Assembly: GCA_045612485.1 (NCBI GenBank)
Contig: JAZKZE010000118.1
Coordinates: 1-30,463 of the forward strand
Length of the DNA: 30,463 nt
Source: RGIG5327 sp045612485
GTDB lineage: Bacteria > Verrucomicrobiota > Lentisphaeria > Victivallales > UBA1829
Reading direction: 5' to 3'
The notes below the pieces were generated by a model. The model saw only the letters and a list, made by a program, of their open reading frames with translations. It did not search any database and was not told the origin of the DNA. The first letter of the stretch is position 1, and every line of letters begins with the position of its first letter. Both the position numbers and the translations under genes were made by a program. Positions 24,152 through 30,463 of the stretch are shown here, in pieces.

Positions 24152-25305
24152 TTCTCTTCACCATCCTTCTTTTCCGCATTTTTATTGACAGCAGGTTCAG
24201 GATTCAGGCGGATACGGACTTCCTGTTTTGCATCGGGATTCAGATTGACAAGGAATTTATCCTTGACTCTGGAAAGAGCATCCCCCAGGGTAATGGAATA
24301 GAGAGAAACCATTACAGCTTCAGGATTGCGTTTGTACTCTTTGAGGATACTTGTGAAATACTTGTTGTCCGCCATGACTTCCGCAACAATGCGTTTACGG
24401 TAGGATTCCGCATCCGCTTTGATGTTTTCCGCTTTGCTCTTTGCCTGATTTTCCACTTCGATGGCATAACCTCTGGCAGCTTCGATTTCTGTCGCCGCCT
24501 GGGTTCCTGCACTCATGGCTTCATCAAAGGCTTCGATGGTCTGTACGGGAGGACGTTTTACGGGAAGCGCAAGACTTTCCACTGTTACACCGATATTCAT
24601 GGAGGCAAGTGCCTTTTCCAGTCTGGACTGTACCGCATTGATGTAATCGGTTGTGCGGTCGTAGAGAATATCCCGGATCTGCCAGGTGGCAGTTTCTTTG
24701 AGAATACATTCATCCAGAGTATTCTGCAAAAGAGTGGTCGCCCCTCTGGTTCCCAGTTTTTCCCCTTTATCACCGGTCACTACATCATCCGGTCCGAGGA
24801 TCTTTTCGGGAGTCAGACATTTTTCATAATAAAGTTCCGGTTTGGTGACACGGTAAACCATTTCCCATTCCGTATGGAGAATACAGTTGTCCCCGGTAAT
24901 GAGATAACCGTCTTTTCCTGTAGCGAGAGGTTTGGCTTCCCCCTGTTCCCCGGCACGTTTGAAGAGGGAGAGTTTATCCGCAGGCATGAATGTGGCGGAT
25001 TTGATGGTCTGATTGGTTTTGGGAATACTGATAATGGTATTCACCGGATAGGGGAATACCCAGTACCAGCCTTCGGTATAGACTTTGCCGGTATATTTCC
25101 CGAACCGGAGACGCAATACAGATTCTTTTGTGGAATCCACAATGAAAAGTCCGCCCAGGGTAAAGAAGTAAACCAGCATCAGAATGATGATGACTGTGAG
25201 CAGCCGGAAGGCGATCTTCAGCATTTTCGACAGGGCGGTTATCCCCTGTGAAAACTGACCGCCATCTCCGGTATCGGTCATTATGTTTTTGTTTTCTCCG
25301 TTCAT
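24148..25305 (-). CDS. SPFH/band 7 protein, second HflK-like
   Basis: A 385-residue protein with one membrane segment (about 33-55) and then an SPFH domain starting at DSTKESVLRLRFGKY. It continues through a coiled coil rich in Ala, Glu and Lys (EIEAARGYAIEVENQ) to a Lys/Glu-rich tail. It resembles HflK more than HflC in the YPVNTI and RPPVQTIEAFDEA regions. An inserted stretch near residues 105-130 is not typical of HflK. SPFH proteins build large membrane cages; HflK/HflC restrain the FtsH protease, but no ftsH is present in this window. It is separated by 16 bases from hflC and coupled to the metal ATPase. Confidence 0.87.
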   Translation of the reverse strand: MNGENKNIMTDTGDGGQFSQGITALSKMLKIAFRLLTVIIILMLVYFFTLGGLFIVDSTKESVLRLRFGKYTGKVYTEGWYWVFPYPVNTIISIPKTNQTIKSATFMPADKLSLFKRAGEQGEAKPLATGKDGYLITGDNCILHTEWEMVYRVTKPELYYEKCLTPEKILGPDDVVTGDKGEKLGTRGATTLLQNTLDECILKETATWQIRDILYDRTTDYINAVQSRLEKALASMNIGVTVESLALPVKRPPVQTIEAFDEAMSAGTQAATEIEAARGYAIEVENQAKSKAENIKADAESYRKRIVAEVMADNKYFTSILKEYKRNPEAVMVSLYSITLGDALSRVKDKFLVNLNPDAKQEVRIRLNPEPAVNKNAEKKDGEEK

Positions 25306-25321
25306 ATTGCTTCTCCGTCAA

Positions 25322-26275
25322 TCACTTTTTGCTCTGGGTTTTCTGATTTTCTTTGAGGGAGCCGAGTTTCAGCTTGAAGAAATCAAAGGGAGTGGTATCG
25401 GTGTCCAGTACCAGAGTGGTTTTAGTGCCCAGGATACGTTTGAGAGATTCCATCTTGCGGATGAATGCGGCAAGTTCGGGATTTTCACTGAATACTTTCA
25501 GATATTCCGCAGCTTTGGCATCCCCTTCCGCCATGATGCGTTTTGCTTCAGCTTCCGCATTGGTAATGGTGGCACGCTTCTTTGTATTGGCTTCAGTTTT
25601 GATCTTTTCCGCTTCGCTCTTGCCCCGTTCACGGTCTCTTGCGGCGGCAGTTTTTCTTTCTTCCTTCATACTCTGAACGATGGCACTTGTGATCTTGTCC
25701 GGAACATTAATGGAACGGATACCCACTTTGAATACCTTCAAGCCGTAGCGTTCCATCACATCGGGAGCAATCATATCGAACATCTCTTTTTCGATTTCGG
25801 TAAGTTTCATCTTTTTAGGATCTGTATTGATCATCTGGTCGAATTTATATTTCCCGATGACAGCTCCTTTGGCAGACTGCATACGGATCCCCAGATATTC
25901 TTCAGCAGCATTTACATTTTTTGCCGCATTTTTGAATTTTTTCAGGTCTTCGATGCGATAGATGGTATAGATCCCCACCACAACGTTTTTGGCATCCGCA
26001 GTCATGATCTCTTCCTGACTTCCTGCAATGCCGTTGAAACATCTCTGACGTACATCATAACGGACGATCTCCTGAATGGGAGGGGGCAGTCTCAAATGCA
26101 GTCCGGGCCCCTTCTCTGCGGTGATCTTACCCATGGTGATCACAATAGCTTTTTCATTTTCCTGTACCTGGAAAGAGATGATAGCGGCAAGAAATACAGC
26201 CGCAACGATAAGACCCAGAAGGATCGTTGACCAGAAAACCGGTACTTTAGAAACTTTTTTGTTGTCTGTTGACAT
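25322..26275 (-). CDS. hflC: HflC-like SPFH/band 7 protein
   Basis: A 317-residue protein with an N-terminal membrane segment (about 14-36). The SPFH domain begins QVQENEKAIVITMGKI, matching the HflC opening, and RYGLKVFKVGIRSINVPDKI sits just before the coiled coil. The coiled coil (about 205-265) has RDRERGKSEAEKIKTEA and AEGDAKAAEYLKVFSENPEL, both characteristic of HflC. The expected role is co-assembly with the HflK-like neighbours into a membrane microdomain or protease-regulating cage. GGAGA lies 7 bases before the ATG. The gene is 27 bases downstream of the large SPFH gene. Confidence 0.9.
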   Translation of the reverse strand: MSTDNKKVSKVPVFWSTILLGLIVAAVFLAAIISFQVQENEKAIVITMGKITAEKGPGLHLRLPPPIQEIVRYDVRQRCFNGIAGSQEEIMTADAKNVVVGIYTIYRIEDLKKFKNAAKNVNAAEEYLGIRMQSAKGAVIGKYKFDQMINTDPKKMKLTEIEKEMFDMIAPDVMERYGLKVFKVGIRSINVPDKITSAIVQSMKEERKTAAARDRERGKSEAEKIKTEANTKKRATITNAEAEAKRIMAEGDAKAAEYLKVFSENPELAAFIRKMESLKRILGTKTTLVLDTDTTPFDFFKLKLGSLKENQKTQSKK

Positions 26276-26302
26276 GATTTTTCTCCATTATTTTATTTTT
26301 TG

Positions 26303-28252
26303 TTATTTACCGAATTTGGAGACCTCACCGGAATTCAGGAGGTCAAGTCTTGCAGTTTCTTCCAGATTGAGTTCAAAGATCTGGGAGGGAATACTGGAGG
26401 AAATGATCAGTTTTCTCAAGTCTTTGCAATCATTTTCCAGAAAGTCCAGATAAGTGCGCAGTTTGAAAAGGGCAGGCTGCTGTTTATAGGCATTGAGCTG
26501 ACGCTGGAAACGGAAGGCATCCGCCTCTGCTTCTGTCCGTACCCCGAAACTGTCTGCCTGGGCTGTACTTACGATCTGTAAAGCACTGATTTCGCCGGAG
26601 GCAAGTGTTGCCGCTGCCGCTGCTTCCGCTGCATAGATGGTCTTTTTAGCTTCTTCCTTTGCCGCAAGTACATCCTGGAAGGCGGGAACAACTTCTTTCA
26701 CCGGGGGATGGGCATCATTCATATTCACATTGACGATCTCCACCCCGGCTCCAAGTTTATCCATTTCTTTCTGGATGCGTTTGGCAAGATCCTTCATGAT
26801 CGCGGTTCTTCCGGAGGAGAGGTCTTTCATAAAGTCTGTACTGGCAAAATAGCGGGTGGCTTCCTGGGTGCTTATATCCACGATAAGATCCCGGATGCTT
26901 TCAAAATTGAAAACATATTCATATACAAACTCTTTTCTGACTCTGTAATGAACAGGAAGGGTGACTTCCAGAATGGAAACGGCTTTTGCCATATCATTTT
27001 CTGTCTTCACATTGGTATCGTCATTGGCGACAAGATAACCCTTGTCAGAGCCTTTTCCGTGTTCACTTGTCCAGAGGAGCAGGCCCGGTTTCACTTCATG
27101 ACCGTCTTTTTCAAATTTTGCCCCTACAAAGACTTCATTGATCTTTGCTGTATTTACTGTAATGATTTTTTCCAGAGGGTAGGGCAATTTGAAATAGATC
27201 CCCGGTTCCAGAGGAGCTTTTTTATTGGTCACAGCCCCCAGACGGGAACGCAATCCCACTTCGCCGGGACGTACTTCCATGATCACTGTGGAGATCCAGA
27301 ACAGGAAAACACCCACCAGAAGAGCAGGGAGAAGGGCTCTGGAAACAAATCCGTAGATCCAGGTCTTGGAAACCTTGAAGCCGAACTGGTAATCAAGGGA
27401 ATCTGCCAGATTGCGCATGACACCGCCGGGTTCTGTAAAGAAGGAAAGCAGGTGACTTTCATAAACAGGTTTTGTTTCCATTCTGGATTTCGGACGGTAG
27501 AACTCGCTGACAAAATTGACCAGAAGTTCCGCTGCAAGGAGAGCAAGAATAAAAAATACGATCTTTGCCAGAAGCGGATCAAAATGACCTTTCCCTGCCT
27601 GTACCAGAAGGGCGGATACAAGAGAGAGAATGAAAATGGCACCGCCTGCGATCAGCCATGCACCCACCGGACGCAGCCAGCGGAATTCCACTACATGGGA
27701 CTGACCGGAAAGGAAAATACCGCCCAGCATACAGAATGTAAGAGCCATGGCGCAAACAAAAGCAAGGGTCATGGGCTGCTTGGGAAGATTGGCGGATAAT
27801 TTGATGGCTTCAGCGGGATTGAACAATGCTCCCCGCCAGAGGAAAATCAAAGCAAGAACGCTGAAGATAAAGGCGATCACTGTAACGACCGCAGGAACAT
27901 AACGCTCAAAATTCAGCAATGCTCTGCCTGCGGTAAAACGCACATCTTCTGATATATCCAGAATGGATGTTTTGTTTTTCCTTTTCTGCAGCAGGATCTT
28001 TTCCTCTTCATCCCTTACGGCTTTTTCCGAGAACTTTGCATGGAAAAAGGCGGTCACGGAATAGAGAAACGCCAGACCGAAGGGGATCAGGGTAAGGGAA
28101 TAGGTTGCGAATCCGCTCCATTCATAGACCGGTCCTGTCAGAAAGACCATCAGAAAGAGCGCAAACGTGGCGAACGTGGAGATCATGGCAAGTTTTACGG
28201 TAAGTCCGTAACGTTCCATGACCGCCGTCAATGTTGCTGTTTCTTTTGTCAT
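26303..28252 (-). CDS. Polytopic HflK-like SPFH protein with N-terminal multi-helix membrane domain
   Basis: A 649-residue protein, far longer than typical HflK (about 420). The first 320 residues carry about seven hydrophobic segments (near 23-40, 51-70, 118-140, 160-181, 196-217, 229-250, 304-324). The SPFH part follows: VRPGEVGLRSRLG, LEPGIYFKLPYPLEKI, and NDAHPPVKEVVPAFQDV, the last a clear HflK signature before the Ala/Glu-rich coiled coil. This is a natural fusion of a membrane domain to HflK, or a lineage-specific form. It is the first gene of the seven-gene operon, with AAGGA 9 bases before the ATG and a promoter candidate upstream. Confidence 0.87.
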   Translation of the reverse strand: MTKETATLTAVMERYGLTVKLAMISTFATFALFLMVFLTGPVYEWSGFATYSLTLIPFGLAFLYSVTAFFHAKFSEKAVRDEEEKILLQKRKNKTSILDISEDVRFTAGRALLNFERYVPAVVTVIAFIFSVLALIFLWRGALFNPAEAIKLSANLPKQPMTLAFVCAMALTFCMLGGIFLSGQSHVVEFRWLRPVGAWLIAGGAIFILSLVSALLVQAGKGHFDPLLAKIVFFILALLAAELLVNFVSEFYRPKSRMETKPVYESHLLSFFTEPGGVMRNLADSLDYQFGFKVSKTWIYGFVSRALLPALLVGVFLFWISTVIMEVRPGEVGLRSRLGAVTNKKAPLEPGIYFKLPYPLEKIITVNTAKINEVFVGAKFEKDGHEVKPGLLLWTSEHGKGSDKGYLVANDDTNVKTENDMAKAVSILEVTLPVHYRVRKEFVYEYVFNFESIRDLIVDISTQEATRYFASTDFMKDLSSGRTAIMKDLAKRIQKEMDKLGAGVEIVNVNMNDAHPPVKEVVPAFQDVLAAKEEAKKTIYAAEAAAAATLASGEISALQIVSTAQADSFGVRTEAEADAFRFQRQLNAYKQQPALFKLRTYLDFLENDCKDLRKLIISSSIPSQIFELNLEETARLDLLNSGEVSKFGK

Positions 28253-28320
28253 GTTTTGTGTCCTTGTTTTTTTATGATATTTTTGTATCTTTTTCTTTTA
28301 AACAGACTCCAACGTCCTTA

Positions 28321-28349
28321 AAAATAATCTCTGAATTAATAAAAATCAA
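28321..28349 (-). promoter_or_regulatory. Candidate promoter of the SPFH/ATPase/ABC operon
   Basis: On the - strand, TTGATT (28349-28344) and TATTTT (28326-28321) are spaced by 17 bases in an A/T-rich region. This predicts a leader of roughly 60 bases before the first gene at 28252. Confidence 0.5.
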
Positions 28350-28372
28350 GCAAAAAAGACCTTTTTTTTGCT
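28349..28372 (-). terminator. Possible terminator after trmL
   Basis: AGCAAAAAA (28349-28357) pairs with TTTTTTGCT (28364-28372) around a 6-base loop; T-rich sequence follows on the - strand. It abuts the promoter candidate of the next operon. The whole gap 28253-28441 is A/T-rich and I see no gene in it. Confidence 0.4.
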
Positions 28373-28441
28373 TTCTTACAGCTTTTTTTTTGTTTTTTAC
28401 AGACTTTTCAGAGAAATATCCCGTTCTTTTCCATGCAAACG

Positions 28442-28951
28442 TCAGGAACGGTCTTTTTTCTTTCTCAGCCCTTCATAGACGGCAACAGCCACAGAATTTG
28501 CAAGATTCAGACTGCGGTTGAATTTACCCGGCATGGGTATGGTGTAAAAGTTTTCTTTATATTTTTCATGCAGTTCATCCGGCAGACCGCAGCTTTCACT
28601 TCCGAAAACAAAGTATGCCCCGTCTTCCATGGGGCAGTCCCAGAAGGTCTTTTCCCCCTTTGTGGAGAAGAAGTAGATGGGGGCATTGCTTTTTGTTTCC
28701 AGAAATTTTTCCCAGGAAGCGTGTCTGGTATAGGGAACATGCTGCCAGTAATCCATTCCAGAGCGTTTGATGTGTTTATCATCCAGCAGGAAGCCCAGAG
28801 GTTCAATGAGATGCAAGGCACAGTTCGTGCATACACAGATCCTGCCGATATTGCCTGTATTCTGCGGAATTTCCGGGTGATGAAGCACAATATGGAAATC
28901 CGCATGGAGGATGTTGCCTTTTCCGTGAAGTTCATTTTGTTTTTCTGACAT
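28442..28951 (-). CDS. trmL: tRNA (cytidine(34)-2'-O)-methyltransferase
   Basis: A 169-residue SPOUT-class methyltransferase. Family motifs are NTGNIGR (31-37), DYWQHV (67-72), FGSESCGLP (116-124) and RSLNLANSVAV (146-156). The last two form the knotted S-adenosylmethionine site and dimer interface. It methylates the ribose of the wobble nucleotide 34 in certain leucine tRNAs. The N-terminus is about 15 residues longer than in E. coli TrmL. AAGGA lies 6 bases before the ATG, directly after a GC-rich hairpin. Transcribed in the same direction as the upstream SGNH gene. Confidence 0.93.
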   Translation of the reverse strand: MSEKQNELHGKGNILHADFHIVLHHPEIPQNTGNIGRICVCTNCALHLIEPLGFLLDDKHIKRSGMDYWQHVPYTRHASWEKFLETKSNAPIYFFSTKGEKTFWDCPMEDGAYFVFGSESCGLPDELHEKYKENFYTIPMPGKFNRSLNLANSVAVAVYEGLRKKKDRS

Positions 28952-28964
28952 ATTTTCCTTTCCT

Positions 28965-28983
28965 GCTCCCCGTGTCCGGGAGC
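28965..28983 (-). other. GC-rich hairpin in front of trmL
   Basis: GCTCCC (28965-28970) and GGGAGC (28978-28983) pair around a 7-base loop, just upstream of the trmL ribosome binding site. On the - strand no T-run follows, so it is not a standard terminator there. Confidence 0.4.
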
Positions 28984-29020
28984 TTCTATATATTACTAAT
29001 GTATGTTTATACCGGTGATG

Positions 29021-29689
29021 TTATTCCGTTTCCCCGTTGAGCAGTCTGTTTATCACTGCCGGGAAATTGCTGCCTTCCAGAGTGCCCATGCCTCCATAGG
29101 GATAACCGAAGGTGAGGCTGTCGCCGAAACAGACAAGACGGGTGCACTCAAATCCCTCTGTTATGAGATTGCCGTAAACTGTTTTTCCGATAAGATGGTA
29201 TCCTTCTTCTGTGGGATGGGCTCCATCTTCGATCCCGGAATTGAGTTTATTGCGGATGAGGGAGTTTTCTGTAAGTTCGATCCTTTTCTTTCCGGAAAAG
29301 ATCGTAAAGAGATTGACAAAAGGGATTTTATTTTCAGAGGCAATATTTCCCATTCTGTCCACATATTCTTTCAAATTTATATTGAGATCTTTATTTTTGT
29401 ATTCCTCAGGGAATTTGTAGCGGATGACGACTTCGCAGCTGATACATGGGGGAGGGGCGATAAGCAGGATTTCCGCATTTGCCTCATTTTTTATACGGGA
29501 AATGAGTTTCGCAAGATTGGAGGAAAATTCCTCAATGGGTACGAATGCTCTCGGGTTGACGGAATCATTTGTGCCGCATTGAAGCGTTACGGCGGTCGGC
29601 TGATGGGAGAGTACATCTTTTTCAATGCGTTTAAGCATTGCCCTTGTATTATCACCGGGATATCCGGCATGAATGACTGTAAATGCCAT
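29021..29689 (-). CDS. Circularly permuted SGNH/GDSL hydrolase
   Basis: A 222-residue protein without signal peptide whose SGNH blocks occur in the order II, III, V, I. It opens directly with block II (VIHAGYPGDNT, Gly9), then CGTND (Asn41) and DGAHPTEEGY (Asp155, His158), and ends with block I, CFGDSLTFGY (Ser191), plus the helix that normally follows it. All four catalytic positions are present. The first half aligns with the 4497-5315 enzyme from its block II onward (HAG..GD/H, AMLKR..KDVL, GTND/GAND). The ATG at 29689 is preferred over one at 29722 because AAAAGG lies in front and the predicted transcript begins near 29724. Substrate unknown; an acyl ester is expected. Confidence 0.88.
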   Translation of the reverse strand: MAFTVIHAGYPGDNTRAMLKRIEKDVLSHQPTAVTLQCGTNDSVNPRAFVPIEEFSSNLAKLISRIKNEANAEILLIAPPPCISCEVVIRYKFPEEYKNKDLNINLKEYVDRMGNIASENKIPFVNLFTIFSGKKRIELTENSLIRNKLNSGIEDGAHPTEEGYHLIGKTVYGNLITEGFECTRLVCFGDSLTFGYPYGGMGTLEGSNFPAVINRLLNGETE

Positions 29690-29730
29690 AAAAAACCTTT
29701 TTTCCTTTAAGTTGAAACACATATTTATAT

Positions 29731-29759
29731 ATTTTACAGCAGAAAAAAGATTTCTTCAA
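29731..29759 (-). promoter_or_regulatory. Candidate promoter of the permuted SGNH gene
   Basis: On the - strand, TTGAAG (29759-29754) and TAAAAT (29736-29731) have the optimal 17-base spacing. The predicted start near 29724 supports the ATG at 29689 as the true start codon. Confidence 0.5.
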
Positions 29760-29789
29760 GCAAAATTCAGGAAAAAACAGGAAATCTTC

Positions 29790-29817
29790 TTGAAATTTTA
29801 CAAAACGGGTATATATT
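29790..29817 (+). promoter_or_regulatory. Candidate promoter of tRNA-Pro
   Basis: TTGAAA (29790-29795), 16 bases, TATATT (29812-29817), about 18 bases before the tRNA 5' end. Confidence 0.5.
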
Positions 29818-29835
29818 TAGATATTCATCAATGAT

Positions 29836-29913
29836 CGGGGCGTAGCTCAGTCTGGTTGGAGCGCTACGTTCGGGACGTAGAGGTCGCTGGTTCGAATCCA
29901 GTCGCCCCGACCA
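29836..29913 (+). tRNA. tRNA-Pro(CGG)
   Basis: A complete cloverleaf. The acceptor arms CGGGGCG (29836-29842) and CGCCCCG (29903-29909) pair fully. The anticodon stem CTACG/CGTAG encloses loop TTCGGGA with anticodon CGG at 29871-29873, and the T-arm contains GGTTCGAATCC. Discriminator A is followed by an encoded CCA (29911-29913). It reads the proline codon CCG. Confidence 0.97.
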
Positions 29914-29930
29914 TTTTTTTTGTTCTCTGC

Positions 29931-29959
29931 AATCCAGTCCTTTATGGCTGGATTTTTTT
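29931..29959 (+). terminator. Terminator of tRNA-Pro
   Basis: AATCCAG (29931-29937) pairs with CTGGATT (29948-29954) around a 10-base loop, followed by T residues to 29959. Confidence 0.75.
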
Positions 29960-29992
29960 GTATCTTGATTTTACCCAATGAATGACAGACGC

Positions 29993-30142
29993 TTATAGCG
30001 TAAGTTCTCCAAAACACATCGGGTCGGTAAAACTCGCCTCCGAATCCGGTGTGACAATTCTTTTTCTTCCGGCACAGCTCCGGAACGACATCGGGATTGT
30101 AATTTTGACATTCCCATTTTCAAGTATTTCCACTTTATTCAT
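29993..30142 (-). CDS. 49-codon companion gene of the serine recombinase
   Basis: A short gene encoding 49 residues, beginning MNKVEILENGNVKITIP and containing FRSCAGRKRIVTPD. Its ATG (30142-30140) overlaps the last codons of the recombinase by 8 bases, and a strong GGAGG (30156-30152) lies at good distance. Small genes with a hydrophobic strand, a basic RxxxGRKxIxxPD-like patch and an acidic end often follow serine recombinases of this type, so I believe it is a real conserved partner. That recollection needs a search. Possible roles are a recombination directionality factor or a DNA-binding helper; neither is shown. Confidence 0.65.
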   Translation of the reverse strand: MNKVEILENGNVKITIPMSFRSCAGRKRIVTPDSEASFTDPMCFGELTL

Positions 30143-30463
30143 TTTTGAATTCCTCCAACAATGATTTTACACCGCAAGTTTTGAGTTCCAGTTCCAATCG
30201 GTCTTCCCAAACAATGGCTTTTTCAACTAAAAGTATTAAAAGGCGATTGTATTCTCCGGGACTGATTTCATTCCAGAATTCTTCCCGAAAACACTCCACT
30301 ACCTCCACCGGAGACATCCCCGACTGTTCTGCAAAACGCATAACAAGTGAAATATCAGAAAGCATTTTTTGTAATTGCTTTCTGACAAGTGCCTCAATGT
30401 CTCCGGAAGGTATTTGCTTAACCGGACATTCTGAAATTGCCCGTTTAGAATCCTTGCTGCAAA
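30135..30463 (-). CDS. Serine recombinase, C-terminal part (cut by the window edge)
   Basis: An open frame runs on the - strand from the right edge to the stop at 30137-30135, giving about 109 residues. An internal Met at 30365 is not the start, since coding continues upstream without a stop. The sequence matches the C-terminal region of large serine recombinases: IPSGDIEALVRKQL, then the EFWNEISPGEYNRLLILLVEKAIVWEDRLELEL pattern (shown here only in part: SPGEYNRLLILLVEKA). It ends in VKSLLEEF, equivalent to the usual GLxSLxxEL ending. The catalytic N-terminal domain lies outside the window, so activity cannot be judged. Such enzymes integrate or excise mobile elements. Confidence 0.75.
   Translation of the reverse strand, partial: CSKDSKRAISECPVKQIPSGDIEALVRKQLQKMLSDISLVMRFAEQSGMSPVEVVECFREEFWNEISPGEYNRLLILLVEKAIVWEDRLELELKTCGVKSLLEEFKNE

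Noticed and set aside
22733..24301. Long + strand open frame (522 codons) opposite the metal ATPase
   Set aside because: It is fully antisense to a gene with complete P-type ATPase motifs; its translation is low-complexity, rich in Cys/His/Phe, and shows no family motif.
23947..25251. + strand open frame of 434 codons opposite the HflK-like gene
   Set aside because: Antisense shadow of a clear SPFH coding region; no ribosome binding site or recognisable domain.
28253..28441. Runs of A and T that might suggest an origin or repeat array
   Set aside because: No repeated unit or DnaA-box-like series was seen; the region is explained by a promoter and a possible terminator.
29690..29722. Upstream ATG at 29722 for the permuted SGNH gene
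   Set aside because: It lacks a ribosome binding site and lies almost at the predicted transcript start; the 11 extra residues add no part of block I.
29747..29788. 8-base inverted repeat (AAGATTTC / GAAATCTT) between the SGNH gene and tRNA-Pro
   Set aside because: The loop is 26 bases and the region is very A/T-rich; it may be an operator but chance is equally likely.

Overview
The window looks like chromosome from a Gram-negative, carbohydrate-degrading bacterium of the PVC group, most likely Lentisphaerota (Victivallis-like). The basis is indirect: a secreted DUF4838 protein, many SGNH hydrolases, unassigned TIM-barrel hydrolases, a eukaryote-like xylulokinase, and a long SPFH / P-type ATPase / ABC operon of a kind I associate with Verrucomicrobia and Planctomycetes. 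There is no rRNA or marker gene to settle this. Coding density is high, no gap exceeds 300 bases, and no insertion sequence or CRISPR array was seen.

Left part, + strand (1-11.6 kb): a small secreted protein and a 961-residue DUF4838 protein share a C-terminal beta-sandwich-like domain. After a hairpin comes a four-gene SGNH hydrolase run (3651-6694): two secreted paralogues, the first without its catalytic residues, and two near-duplicate cytoplasmic ones, closed by a strong terminator. Then follow a Blc-like lipocalin lipoprotein, a neutral-ceramidase-fold metallohydrolase-like protein with its own terminator, and a sugar pair made of a xylose isomerase-like protein and a xylulokinase. That pair ends at a terminator shared with the converging genes.

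Middle, - strand (17.5 to 11.6 kb): a putative TIM-barrel glycoside hydrolase, an AraC regulator, a GH36-like alpha-galactosidase and a family 2 glycosyltransferase. This reads as an inducible glycan-use locus.

Right-middle, - strand (28.25 to 17.57 kb): a tightly packed seven-gene membrane operon. It encodes a polytopic SPFH (HflK-like) protein, HflC, a second HflK-like protein, a metal P-type ATPase with a duplicated Cys/His-rich tail, an ABC ATPase, an ABC-2 permease with a large extracytoplasmic domain, and a membrane-anchored repeat protein. A promoter candidate precedes it and a hairpin terminator follows. It is the best candidate for an undescribed multi-protein system.

Right end: trmL, a fifth SGNH protein whose sequence blocks are in circularly permuted order (the GDSL block is at the C-terminus), tRNA-Pro(CGG), and the edge of a serine-recombinase module. 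The module is the C-terminal part of the recombinase plus an overlapping 49-codon gene, and it suggests an integrated element running off the right edge.
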